Below, piece by piece: positions 7,779 through 14,706 of a stretch of 19,355 nucleotides of DNA. The position numbers were made by a program, and so were the translations under genes. The notes beneath the pieces are model-generated. The model worked only from the letters and a program-made list of their open reading frames with translations. It was not told where the DNA came from and made no database searches. This DNA is from Desulfurobacterium sp. Its GTDB lineage: Bacteria; Aquificota; Aquificia; Desulfurobacteriales; Desulfurobacteriaceae. The stretch spans positions 1-19,355 of the forward strand of contig QNYI01000142.1 in NCBI GenBank assembly GCA_003978805.1, read 5' to 3'. The stretch's first letter is position 1. Each line of letters starts with the position of its first letter.

Positions 7779-8947
7779 GGAAGGTTGTAAGGATAGAGGG
7801 GATACCCTTAACGGAAGGGCACTCCGGCCTCCACCTTGAGGTTGAAGACGGTATCGTGAAAGACGGTTTTTACTTTGCCCTTGTTCCCGTTCGCGGTTTT
7901 GAGACCCTGCTTATAGATAAAGAGGCAGTTGTAGCTCCGGTAATCACTTCCAGAATTTGCGGTCTCTGTCAGGTGACCCACGCTATAGCTTCTGCAAGGG
8001 CGGTTGAGGCAGCTGCCGGCATAGAGGTTCCGAAAGAAGCAGAGCTCTTAAGGGAGGTTCTCGGCCTTGCTGTGCGCATATACAACAACCTCCTCCACCA
8101 GATAGTTATCTCTGAAGACCTGTTCCCGGATAGGGATGAAAGGTTTTCTTTCATCAGAAGGGTTCAAAATGTAAGGAAGTTTACGGGAGAGCTCCTTGAA
8201 TCGGTAGGCGGTGAGATAATTCACTCCCCCAACCTTAGGGTCGGGGGAATTTCAGAACCCCTTGAGGACTTCGTGAAGGAGAAGATTCTCTCCTCCATAG
8301 AGGAGATAGAGCCTCTCCTCTTGGAGCTTAAAGAGGAGTTTAACGAAGGGGTAGAGAGGATGTGGAGGAGGGAAGGTCTACCTGAGACCTTCGGCTCTCA
8401 CAGTTTAGGCTTCTTTGCCACCGACAAGTTCTACGGAAAGGCCTTTGACTTTAACAGGATCTCTTTCCGATACCCCCAGGAACTCTTTGAGGGCGAGCTG
8501 AAGAGGGAAGTGACGAACCTTTACCCCTTTATTGACGGCTTGCCGGTTGAGACGGGGCCGAGGGCAAGGAAAGTTCTATTTGACGGCTATAAGCCAAAGG
8601 GAGGAGTCAAGGAACTCCACCTCTTACGGTCTCAGGAGAACGTAGAGTCCCTCGCGAGAATAAAGGAAATCCTTGAGAACAACTCCTTTAACGGGGAGCT
8701 CTGGAACAGGACTTTTCCCACTTCCGACGGGGAGACGGTAGGGGTCGGCGTTCACGAAGCACCGAGGGGAACTAATATTCATGCTGTTAAATTGGACAAA
8801 AGAGGAAAAATAACATATTATAAAATTGTAGTTCCTACCGAGCTTAACCTTATGGCCGTCTCTGAGGCCTTAAAGGGAGTGCCGGCGACAAAGGTGGAGT
8901 TTGTGGTGAGGGCCTACGATCCCTGTATCGTTTGTGCAGTCCACTGA
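7775..8947 (+). CDS. Soluble [NiFe] hydrogenase large subunit, F420-hydrogenase alpha (FrhA)-like, without C-terminal extension
   Basis: This subunit carries the NiFe active site. The proximal ligand motif is RICGLC (Cys62, Cys65) followed by QVTHAIASARAVE, and the distal motif is DPCIVCAVH (Cys384, Cys387, His390). At 390 aa it has the compact size of group 3 (Frh/Mvh-type) large subunits rather than the 550-600 aa of group 1. The FrhG-like and FrhB-like genes that follow support that group. The reading frame stops directly after His390, so there is no C-terminal peptide for a maturation endopeptidase to remove. This is unusual for active hydrogenases and is known from hydrogen-sensing and some other types. 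The start is TTG at 7775, overlapping the hypF stop. There is no strong Shine-Dalgarno sequence, so coupling is likely. A strikingly AT-rich patch lies in its 3' part (about 8770-8830). Cytoplasmic location is inferred from the lack of a signal peptide on its partner. Confidence 0.9.
   Translation: MRKVVRIEGIPLTEGHSGLHLEVEDGIVKDGFYFALVPVRGFETLLIDKEAVVAPVITSRICGLCQVTHAIASARAVEAAAGIEVPKEAELLREVLGLAVRIYNNLLHQIVISEDLFPDRDERFSFIRRVQNVRKFTGELLESVGGEIIHSPNLRVGGISEPLEDFVKEKILSSIEEIEPLLLELKEEFNEGVERMWRREGLPETFGSHSLGFFATDKFYGKAFDFNRISFRYPQELFEGELKREVTNLYPFIDGLPVETGPRARKVLFDGYKPKGGVKELHLLRSQENVESLARIKEILENNSFNGELWNRTFPTSDGETVGVGVHEAPRGTNIHAVKLDKRGKITYYKIVVPTELNLMAVSEALKGVPATKVEFVVRAYDPCIVCAVH
8792..8821 (+). 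promoter_or_regulatory. Candidate internal sigma-70-type promoter inside the FrhA-like gene
   Basis: Within coding sequence, TGGACA at 8793-8798 matches the -35 consensus at 5 of 6 positions. After exactly 17 bp, TATTAT at 8816-8821 matches the -10 consensus at 5 of 6. The surrounding 60 bp are far richer in A and T than the rest of the gene. Transcription would start near 8828, about 130 bp before the FrhG-like gene, and could give the FrhG-like, FrhB-like and ArsR genes their own transcript. Seen in sequence; function is inferred. Confidence 0.4.
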
Positions 8948-8957
8948 GGAGTTCGTA

Positions 8958-9695
8958 ATGTTCTTTTCAAGGGAGGACTTTATCCGTGAGGATGACCTAA
9001 AGGTTAAAGTGGGCTTTTTCCACTTTTCAAGCTGTTCTGGCTGTCAGGTCTCATTCCTTGATATGTTTGAAGATGCCGTTGAGATACTTGACACGGTGGA
9101 GCTTGTCTACTCCAACATGCTGACCAAGAGGGAGACTGTTCCACGAATGCACGTTGCCTTTGCCGAGGGAGCTCTCTGTATAGAGGACAGAAGACACCTT
9201 TCCTTGGCGAGGGAGCTCGCGGAGAAGGCGAACATTATCGTTACGGTCGGAGCTTGTGCCTCTTTCGGTGGAGTGAGGAGGCTCAGCGTCGGAAGTCAAC
9301 CTCCCCAGCCGTCCCACCAGTCCTTTCTCCCTCTGACCGAAGTGGAAATCTTAAAGGGGAAGGTAAAGTACGCTATCCCGGGTTGTCCTCCAAACCCTTC
9401 CCTCCTTTACAACTTTATGTTGGCGCTTTTGGAGGTAAACGAGGACTTCCTGCAACCTTTTGAGTTCATGGCCTCTTCAAGGGACGCTTCCGGCTATGAC
9501 GTTGTTAAGGAGGTTATCAATAAAGGGCTCTGCGTAGGGTGTGGAACGTGCGTGACTGCGTGTCCGGCAAGGGCCCTTGACTTTAACTATACCTACGGGA
9601 AGCCTACCTTTAATCCCCTGTTTTGCGTTCACTGCGGTTCCTGCCTTGCTTCGTGTCCGCAGAGCTTTAAACCCTATCCACAACCGGTTTACTAA
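8958..9695 (+). CDS. Soluble [NiFe] hydrogenase small subunit with two ferredoxin-type clusters, FrhG-like
   Basis: This is the electron-transfer subunit that passes electrons from the NiFe site to the FrhB-like protein. Numbered from the ATG at 8958 (245 aa), the proximal 4Fe-4S ligands are Cys26 and Cys29 (SSCSGCQVSFLD), then GACASFGG and PGCPPNPSL. A C-terminal 2x[4Fe-4S] ferredoxin module follows (CVGCGTCVTACP and CVHCGSCLASCP). This arrangement, with no signal peptide and no membrane helix, is that of FrhG from F420-reducing hydrogenases. I chose ATG 8958 because GAGGAG at 8946-8951 lies 6 bp ahead. An in-frame GTG at 8934, inside the previous gene, would add eight residues and lacks a ribosome binding site. 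The gene starts 10 bp after the stop of the large subunit gene. Confidence 0.92.
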   Translation: MFFSREDFIREDDLKVKVGFFHFSSCSGCQVSFLDMFEDAVEILDTVELVYSNMLTKRETVPRMHVAFAEGALCIEDRRHLSLARELAEKANIIVTVGACASFGGVRRLSVGSQPPQPSHQSFLPLTEVEILKGKVKYAIPGCPPNPSLLYNFMLALLEVNEDFLQPFEFMASSRDASGYDVVKEVINKGLCVGCGTCVTACPARALDFNYTYGKPTFNPLFCVHCGSCLASCPQSFKPYPQPVY

Positions 9696-9706
9696 TAGAG
9701 GAAGGG

Positions 9707-10606
9707 ATGCTAAAGCTGGACAGGAGCTTCTTGTTGGGGAAAGTAAAGGCCATTTACAGGGTAGTTTCTAAAGGGGAGAGTCCACTTCAGCTAATCCTTA
9801 AAAAGATGATGGAGCAGGAGATCATAGACGGGGTCATTTCTGCGAGAAAAGAGGGAGGGAGGATAGTCCCGAAGCTCTTCAAGGCTCCCTCTGAGATAGA
9901 GCTCTCTCCGCTGAACACTTTCTTCGGAGTTAACACCCTTCTTAAGAAGGCTATCCAAAAGTACCACTTAAGTAGGATTGCCGTTGTTGCTCCCTCTTGC
10001 GTTATGGACGGACTGAACAAGACCCAATACTACGGTATCGGCTGTAACTGGGTGAAGACGGCGGTGGCTCTAAAGGTCGGGATTCTCTGCACGGGAGCTC
10101 TCACTCAGGAAAGTCTAAACTGTGAAGTCCTTGACCTTTTAGGTGAAAGAGAAGAAGTAGAGAGGTGTTACTACACAAAAGAGGGGCTTGCCTATGGACT
10201 TTCTTCTGGCAGGGAACTCCTCGTTAACGTAGAGGTTCACCACCACTACGTAAGCTCTGCCTGTAAGTACTGCCTGAACCTTTCGGCCAGAGGTTCAGAC
10301 ATTACATACATTCCGGAAAAGGAAGAGAACGTGGGAATCTTCATAATAAGGAGTGAGAGGGGAGGGAGAACCCTCGGACTTCTCCAGAAGGAGTACCCTT
10401 CCCTTTTAAAGTTTAGTTCCTTAAAGATGTCAGACATCTCTCACGTAGAGGAGCTCCTTAAGAAGAAGATGATCCTTAACATAGACTCAATATTGGAAAG
10501 GGTTGAAGTAGGACTACCGGGCTCTAAGTGGGATGGGAACAGGTTTAGGAAGTTTTACAGGGTTTGGAACGCCATAGGCGACTTTAACATTGAGGAGGTA
10601 TTCTAA
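9707..10606 (+). CDS. F420 hydrogenase/dehydrogenase beta subunit (FrhB)-like flavoprotein
   Basis: A 299 aa protein that I place in the FrhB/FdhB family. The evidence is APSCVMDGL with Cys98, IGCNWVKTAVALKVGILCTGA, and the iron-sulfur segment SSACKYCLNLSARGSDITYI with Cys186 and Cys189, which resembles the CxxC-D-ADIS region of FrhB. Family members bind FAD and a 4Fe-4S cluster and exchange electrons with coenzyme F420 or, in relatives, ferredoxin. No N-terminal ferredoxin domain is present. The acceptor here cannot be read from the sequence: F420 use in this bacterium is unproven. It lies 11 bp after the FrhG-like gene, with GAGGAAGGG directly before the ATG. The FrhA-FrhG-FrhB order makes it the third subunit of the soluble hydrogenase. 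Confidence 0.83.
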   Translation: MLKLDRSFLLGKVKAIYRVVSKGESPLQLILKKMMEQEIIDGVISARKEGGRIVPKLFKAPSEIELSPLNTFFGVNTLLKKAIQKYHLSRIAVVAPSCVMDGLNKTQYYGIGCNWVKTAVALKVGILCTGALTQESLNCEVLDLLGEREEVERCYYTKEGLAYGLSSGRELLVNVEVHHHYVSSACKYCLNLSARGSDITYIPEKEENVGIFIIRSERGGRTLGLLQKEYPSLLKFSSLKMSDISHVEELLKKKMILNIDSILERVEVGLPGSKWDGNRFRKFYRVWNAIGDFNIEEVF

Positions 10607-10607
10607 A

Positions 10608-10895
10608 ATGGTTACCTATGAGAGTATCCTTAAGGAGGAGTTCTTAGAGAAGGCGGAGTTCCTAAAAGTTCTCGGTCACCCCGAGAGGCTTGCGATAGCC
10701 CTCCTTGTTTATGAAAAGGAGATGTGCGTTAAAGATTTAGTCAGTATCCTCGGTATCTCCCAGCCTAAGGTCTCTCAGCACGTTGGTCTGATGAAGGAGC
10801 TCGGAATCCTTTCTTTCAGGAAGGAAGGGACAAAGGTTATATACAGGCTTTCCAATCCGGTCGTTAAGGAGATTCTGGACATCCTTTTCGGTTAG
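10608..10895 (+). CDS. ArsR-family winged-helix transcriptional regulator with a single Cys in the alpha-3 position
   Basis: A 95 aa protein with the compact ArsR/SmtB fold: a VLGHPERLAIALLV helix, then CVKDLVSILGISQPKVSQHVGLMKELGIL as the helix-turn-helix, and a wing with FRKEGTKVIYRL. Arsenic sensors of this family have ELCVCDL (two Cys). Here the same place reads EMCVKDL, so only one Cys remains and a classical As(III) site is not expected. A redox or persulfide response, or a ligand-free role, is possible. The start at 10608 follows GAGGAGG at 10592-10598. A longer TTG-started version from 10590 would begin on that ribosome binding site and is rejected. The gene starts 1 bp after the FrhB-like stop. 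It lies directly upstream of palindromes that precede the respiratory hydrogenase operon, so it may act there (inference). Confidence 0.88.
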   Translation: MVTYESILKEEFLEKAEFLKVLGHPERLAIALLVYEKEMCVKDLVSILGISQPKVSQHVGLMKELGILSFRKEGTKVIYRLSNPVVKEILDILFG

Positions 10896-10966
10896 TTCAT
10901 AGTCCCCGATTGGCAAGTTACTTTTAATCTACAGGGGAGGGGTTTTCCTTTGATTCCCACAAAAGC

Positions 10967-10986
10967 ATATAAAGAATTCCTTATAT
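10967..10986. promoter_or_regulatory. 20 bp imperfect palindrome, candidate operator 1
   Basis: The arms ATATAA (10967-10972) and TTATAT (10981-10986) flank a central GAATTC (10974-10979). Nine of ten base pairs match; only the 10973/10980 pair (A and C) does not. The size and AT-rich form suit a dimeric winged-helix regulator such as the ArsR-type protein encoded just upstream. The link is inference. Confidence 0.45.
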
Positions 10987-10990
10987 AAAA

Positions 10991-11008
10991 AATCCTTAAT
11001 TAAGTATT
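10991..11008. promoter_or_regulatory. 18 bp imperfect palindrome, candidate operator 2
   Basis: A perfect CTTAATTAAG core (10995-11004) is extended by AAT (10991-10993) and ATT (11006-11008), with one mismatched pair between. Its centre is 23 bp from that of the first palindrome, roughly two helical turns. The TATTAT at 11005-11010 overlaps its right arm, so binding could block a -10 element. The sequence is visible; function is inferred. Confidence 0.4.
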
Positions 11009-11118
11009 ATAAAATTCAAAATAAAGAAAATAAAATCTTTATGATACTCTTGACTTCCTTCCGTCCTTCATTTAAAATCAGAAAAAAAGGCATAACAACC
11101 GTATTTAAGGAGGATGCG

Positions 11119-12198
11119 ATGGATAGGAGCATCTTTATGGGGGGAATACCGAAGACCATTTCCCGACGGGGCTTTTTAAGAGCCTGTGCAATAGCTACGG
11201 CGGCAATGGGTCTTCCTATGGAGATGGTGACAAAGGTGGCCGAGGCGGCAGAAAACCCTCAGAGACCCCGGGTTGTTTGGCTTCATTTTCAAGAGTGTAC
11301 CGGGTGCTCAGAGTCCCTACTCAGGGCATCACATCCCGACTTGGCTTCCTTAATTCTTGACTTAATCTCCCTTGACTACCACGAGACCCTTATGGCTGCA
11401 GCCGGTAAGCAGGCTGAAGAGAACTTGGAGAAGGCCATTGAAAAGGGTGACTACATCTTGGTAGTTGAAGGAGGTATTCCGCTAAGGGATGGAGGAGTTT
11501 ACTGCAAGATTGGCGGAAGGACAGCTGTGGAGATACTGAAAAAGGCGGCAGAAAAGGCAGTAGCCATAATTGCGATAGGAACGTGTGCCTCCTACGGAGG
11601 AGTTCAGGCAGCAAAGCCCAACCCGACAGGTGCAGTAGGAGTCGGCGACATCATTAAGAATAAACCTGTAATCAACGTTCCCGGATGTCCACCGAACCCT
11701 TACAACTTCCTCTCCACAGTTCTTTACTACCTTACCTTTAAGAAGCTCCCTCCCACCGACAAGTGGGGAAGGCCTCTCTTTGCCTTCGGAAGGAAGATTC
11801 ACGACCACTGTGAGAGAAGACCCCACTTTGATGAGGGAAGGTACGTTGAACAGTTTGGAGACCAAGGCCACAGGCTCGGCTTCTGCCTCTACAAAGTGGG
11901 ATGTAAAGGTCCCGAGACCTACTCCAACTGTCCCGTTATCAGGTTTAACGATGTAGAAGTGTGGCCTGTTTCCGTCGGTAACGGCTGTTACGGCTGTACG
12001 GAGCCCAACTTCTGGGATACTATGACGCCGTTCCATAAGAGGTTACCCAACGTCAAGATACCCGGCGGTAAAGGAATTCAGGCGAGCGCTACAGAGATCG
12101 GAAAGACCGCTCTCGGTGTTACAGCAGCAGCCATCGCAGTTCACGCCGGTGTCGGCATAGCCAAGAAGCTCGCCACAGGTTCCAAGTCTGAGGAGTAA
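11119..12198 (+). CDS. hyaA: Respiratory [NiFe] hydrogenase small subunit (group 1, Tat-exported)
   Basis: The iron-sulfur subunit of a membrane-bound uptake hydrogenase. The start at 11119 (359 aa) follows AAGGAGG at 11107-11113. An in-frame ATG at 11041 would add 26 residues but has no ribosome binding site and makes the signal too long. A twin-arginine signal, SRRGFLRACAIATAAMG with Arg16 and Arg17, ends near residue 44, so the enzyme is exported folded to the periplasm. Proximal cluster ligands are Cys60 and Cys63 (ECTGCSES), then GTCASYGG and PGCPPNPYN. The medial and distal cluster region runs from DHCERR through CKGPETYSNCP to GNGCYGCTEPNFWD. The positions that carry extra Cys in oxygen-tolerant enzymes are Gly here (ECTGC, YGGVQ), so it is the standard oxygen-sensitive type. 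A C-terminal hydrophobic helix (about 322-350) anchors it near cytochrome b. The symbol follows E. coli naming. Confidence 0.95.
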   Translation: MDRSIFMGGIPKTISRRGFLRACAIATAAMGLPMEMVTKVAEAAENPQRPRVVWLHFQECTGCSESLLRASHPDLASLILDLISLDYHETLMAAAGKQAEENLEKAIEKGDYILVVEGGIPLRDGGVYCKIGGRTAVEILKKAAEKAVAIIAIGTCASYGGVQAAKPNPTGAVGVGDIIKNKPVINVPGCPPNPYNFLSTVLYYLTFKKLPPTDKWGRPLFAFGRKIHDHCERRPHFDEGRYVEQFGDQGHRLGFCLYKVGCKGPETYSNCPVIRFNDVEVWPVSVGNGCYGCTEPNFWDTMTPFHKRLPNVKIPGGKGIQASATEIGKTALGVTAAAIAVHAGVGIAKKLATGSKSEE

Positions 12199-12226
12199 TT
12201 AAAAAACCTATTGGGAGGTTCCAGAG

Positions 12227-13957
12227 ATGGCTAAGAGAGTGGTTGTTGACCCGATTACGAGGATAGAGGGACACCTTAGAATAGAGGTTCTGCCGGAGAA
12301 CGGCTACATAAAGGATGCTTACTCTTCTGCCCAGATGTGGAGGGGAATAGAGGTAATCCTTCAGGGAAGGGATCCTGAAGATGCTTGGATGTTCACTCAG
12401 AGGATCTGCGGTGTCTGCACCACCGTTCACGCCATTGCCTCTGTTCGTGCGGTTGAGAATGCCTTGAACCTTGAAGTTCCCTACAACGCTCAGATGATAA
12501 GGAACATCATAATTGCTGCCCACGCTCTCCACGACCACATCGTCCACTTCTTCCACCTTTCTGCCCTTGACTGGGTTGATGTAGTCTCTGCACTGAAAGC
12601 CGACCCTTATAAGACTGCAAAGATTGCAGAGAGCATTTCTGACTGGAAGTTGAACGGAGCTCCCATCTTTAAGGCCGTTCAGGAAAAGCTGAAGAAGTTT
12701 GTTGAGAGCGGTCAACTCGGTCCCTTTGCAAACGGCTACTGGGGACACCCTGCAATGAAACTTCCTCCCGAAGTTAACCTCTTGGCCGTTACCCACTACC
12801 TTCAGGCCCTTGACTACCAGAGAAAGGCCGACATGGCAATAGCCATCTTGGGCGGTAAGAACCCTCACATTCAAAACCTTGCAGTAGGCGGTGTTTCTAC
12901 TGCCGTGAACCCCGACAATGAAGCTACGCTTAATATGGAGAGACTCTACTACGTCAAACAGCTCCTTGAAGAGGTTAGGGAGTTTGTCCATAAAGTCTAC
13001 GTCCCCGACGTTATTGCAATTTCTGCCTTCTACAAGGAGTGGCTTCAGTACGGAAGGGGTGTTGACAACTACCTTGCAGTTCCGGATCTCCCGCAGGATC
13101 CCAAGGGAGAGGTCTTTGACCTTCCCGGCGGAACGATATTCGGCGGTGACCTATCAACCGTTAAGCCCATTAAGAGGTTCGGTGACCCCTACTTTGTTGA
13201 AAACGTCCGTGAGTGTATTGCCCACTCTTGGTACAGGGGAGACTGGACGAGACATCCGTGGGAAGAGGAGACCGTTCCCCACTATACAGGCTTTAAGCCG
13301 GACGGAACTGTTGACGAGAAGGGTAAGTACTCTTGGGCAAAAGCTCCGAGGTTCAGGCACGAGAACGAGTACGTTCCTATGCAGGTCGGTCCCCTTGCCC
13401 AAGTCCTCGTCGGGTATGCTCTCGGTCACGAGCTCACAAGGAAGTACGTTGACAGAGCTCTCTCTATGCTCAGCAGCTTAGCCGGCGTTAAGGTAGATGT
13501 TAACGCCCTCCAGTCCACGCCGGGAAGACACCTTGCAAGAGCTATAAGGGCTCAGGTAATCTCCGACCTTGCCATTAAGCAGTGGGAGCAGCTCGTTGAC
13601 AACATCGGTAGGGGAGACCTTGAAATCTACAATCCTCCTTCCTATCCGGCAGGAGAGATAAGGGGATGCGGTTTCCACGAGGCTCCGAGGGGAACCCTCT
13701 CCCACTGGTGCGTCATAGAGAACGGGAGGATTAAGAACTACCAGTGTGTAGTTCCCTCAACTTGGAACGTTAGCCCGAGGGATACAAAAGGGCAGATGGG
13801 GCCCTACGAAGCCTCCCTCATCGGCAACCCGATTGCAGATCCGGAAAAACCTCTGGAAGTTCTCAGGACGATTCACTCCTTTGACCCGTGTATCGCCTGT
13901 GCTGTTCACGTCATTGATCCAAAAGGGGAAGAAATAGTTAAGGTTAAGGTTCTATAA
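12227..13957 (+). CDS. hyaB: Respiratory [NiFe] hydrogenase large subunit (group 1)
   Basis: The catalytic subunit, 576 aa, with the group 1 length. The N-terminal motif RICGVC places nickel ligands at Cys61 and Cys64. The C-terminal motif DPCIACAVH supplies Cys555 and Cys558 and ends at His561. A further 15 residues (VIDPKGEEIVKVKVL) follow and form the peptide removed by a maturation protease after nickel insertion, in contrast to the Frh-like subunit nearby. There is no signal peptide; it travels through the Tat pathway with the small subunit. The gene lies 28 bp after the small subunit gene, with GGGAGG before the ATG. A GC-rich hairpin begins 3 bp after its stop. Several long open frames overlap it on the other strand and in another frame; they are judged shadows. 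Confidence 0.97.
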   Translation: MAKRVVVDPITRIEGHLRIEVLPENGYIKDAYSSAQMWRGIEVILQGRDPEDAWMFTQRICGVCTTVHAIASVRAVENALNLEVPYNAQMIRNIIIAAHALHDHIVHFFHLSALDWVDVVSALKADPYKTAKIAESISDWKLNGAPIFKAVQEKLKKFVESGQLGPFANGYWGHPAMKLPPEVNLLAVTHYLQALDYQRKADMAIAILGGKNPHIQNLAVGGVSTAVNPDNEATLNMERLYYVKQLLEEVREFVHKVYVPDVIAISAFYKEWLQYGRGVDNYLAVPDLPQDPKGEVFDLPGGTIFGGDLSTVKPIKRFGDPYFVENVRECIAHSWYRGDWTRHPWEEETVPHYTGFKPDGTVDEKGKYSWAKAPRFRHENEYVPMQVGPLAQVLVGYALGHELTRKYVDRALSMLSSLAGVKVDVNALQSTPGRHLARAIRAQVISDLAIKQWEQLVDNIGRGDLEIYNPPSYPAGEIRGCGFHEAPRGTLSHWCVIENGRIKNYQCVVPSTWNVSPRDTKGQMGPYEASLIGNPIADPEKPLEVLRTIHSFDPCIACAVHVIDPKGEEIVKVKVL

Positions 13958-13960
13958 CCC

Positions 13961-13986
13961 GGGAGGTCGCGGCGCCTCCCCTTTTT
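13961..13986 (+). terminator. GC-rich hairpin plus T-run after the large subunit gene
   Basis: GGGAGG (13961-13966) can pair with CCTCCC (13975-13980) around an 8-base loop, followed by C and TTTTT (13982-13986). This is the form of an intrinsic terminator. Because cytochrome b follows on the same strand at once, it more likely gives partial termination or protects the 3' end of the structural-gene mRNA. The CCTCCC arm is also complementary to the GGGAGG ribosome binding site of the next gene (13999-14004). Confidence 0.7.
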
Positions 13987-14009
13987 AAGCCTATGGTAGG
14001 GAGGAAGAG

Positions 14010-14651
14010 ATGGCTGTTTACGAGAAAAAGTACGTCTGGAGCGTTCTGCTCAGGCTCTTTCACTGGGCTTTTGCGCTGTCAATTTTTACCCTCATAGTTA
14101 CGGGACTTTACATAAATTGGCCTTGGACTAACACTTGGATGGAGGGAAGCCACCAGTTTACTATGGCCACTATGAGGTGGATACACTTTACAGCCGGCAT
14201 GATCTTCATCTGTGCCGTAATACTGAGGCTCTACCTTTGGTTCTTTGGGAACAAGTATGAGAGGTTGACGGACTTCCTTCCGATTAACGGAAGGAACGTA
14301 AAGAACCTCTTTTCTACTCTCCTCTACTACGCCTACCTTACAAACGAGCACGAGGAAAGGGCTGGACATAACGCTTTAGCCGGAACTGCTTACTTTTTCA
14401 CAATTATCCTCGCAGTTATTCAAGCCATTACCGGGCTATACCTCCTCTATCCCGAGAACAGCTTCTTCGTTTCCCTCGGCTCTATCTTCGGAACTCAGCA
14501 GGAGGCAAGGTTCATTCACCACCTTATTAACTGGTACTTTGCTTGGTTTATTCTCGTTCACCTCTACATCGTTGTCTGGAACAGCATCCGTAATCCCGAA
14601 GGTCTCGTCTCTTCCATCTTTGACGGCCATAAATTTCTCCACAAGAAGTAA
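14010..14651 (+). CDS. hyaC: [NiFe] hydrogenase cytochrome b subunit (HyaC/HupC type)
   Basis: A 213 aa integral membrane di-haem cytochrome b. It anchors the periplasmic hydrogenase and passes electrons to membrane quinone. Four transmembrane helices can be read at about 16-35, 57-77, 123-145 and 172-190. Candidate haem ligand histidines are His18 (LLRLFHWAFA), His59 (RWIHFTAG), His170/171 (RFIHHLINWYF) and His184 (ILVHLYIVVW). The C-terminal SSIFDGHKF segment resembles that of the hydrogenase-cytochrome b family. The start follows GGGAGG at 13999-14004. Hairpins flank the gene on both sides, suggesting a transcript level different from that of the catalytic subunits. The symbol is by analogy with E. 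coli. Confidence 0.93.
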   Translation: MAVYEKKYVWSVLLRLFHWAFALSIFTLIVTGLYINWPWTNTWMEGSHQFTMATMRWIHFTAGMIFICAVILRLYLWFFGNKYERLTDFLPINGRNVKNLFSTLLYYAYLTNEHEERAGHNALAGTAYFFTIILAVIQAITGLYLLYPENSFFVSLGSIFGTQQEARFIHHLINWYFAWFILVHLYIVVWNSIRNPEGLVSSIFDGHKFLHKK

Positions 14652-14675
14652 GCTTCCTTAGCACCTATTTGGGGA

Positions 14676-14706
14676 GGGGGGAGGTTACCTCCCCCTTTAT
14701 CTTTTT
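14676..14706 (+). terminator. Strong GC hairpin with T-rich tail after cytochrome b
   Basis: GGGGGAGG (14677-14684) pairs with CCTCCCCC (14688-14695) around TTA, then TTTATCTTTTT follows. This eight-pair all-Watson-Crick stem is a good intrinsic terminator or strong attenuator. The maturation genes downstream are on the same strand and start only 27 bp past the stem, so some read-through, or a processed mRNA end, is expected. The 3' arm is complementary to the GGAGG of the next ribosome binding site. Confidence 0.75.

Larger units (their letters stand above)
10896..11118 (+). promoter_or_regulatory. AT-rich leader/promoter region of the respiratory hydrogenase operon
   Basis: These 223 bp contain no gene I can support and are far richer in A and T than the flanking genes, especially 10960-11040. 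They should hold the promoter for the operon starting at 11119. Candidate elements are TTGATT (10950-10955) with AAGAAT 16 bp downstream (10972-10977), and an isolated TATTAT at 11005-11010; neither pair is strong. A sigma-54 type -24/-12 pair (GG-N10-GC) was looked for around TTGGCAAG (10910-10917) and is absent. The end of the region carries AAGGAGG at 11107-11113, the ribosome binding site for the small subunit. Confidence 0.5.

Noticed and set aside
10700..10760. Arsenic-resistance function for the ArsR-type regulator
   Set aside because: The two-cysteine ELCVCDL site is reduced to EMCVKDL and no arsenite pump or arsenate reductase gene is nearby.
10910..10930. Sigma-54 promoter at TTGGCAAG upstream of the respiratory hydrogenase
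   Set aside because: The GC dinucleotide expected 10 bp after the GG is absent, so the -12 element is missing.
11041..11118. Upstream in-frame ATG that would extend the hydrogenase small subunit by 26 residues
   Set aside because: There is no ribosome binding site before 11041, the DNA is AT-rich intergenic sequence, and the Tat signal would be abnormally long. The ATG at 11119 has AAGGAGG in place.
11296..11330. Possible oxygen-tolerant type of respiratory hydrogenase
   Set aside because: The two extra cysteines of the tolerant proximal cluster are missing: the motifs read ECTGC and GTCASYGG, with Gly at both places.
11482..12036. A 184-codon minus-strand frame and similar long frames at 12918-13481 (plus) and 5865-6209 (minus)
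   Set aside because: All overlap strongly supported genes in another frame, and their translations look like shadow sequence without domains.
12119..12991. A 290-codon open frame on the minus strand opposite the respiratory hydrogenase genes
   Set aside because: It lies fully antisense to the end of the small subunit gene and the large subunit gene, has no ribosome binding site and shows no recognisable family. Its composition is explained by the codon bias of the sense genes.
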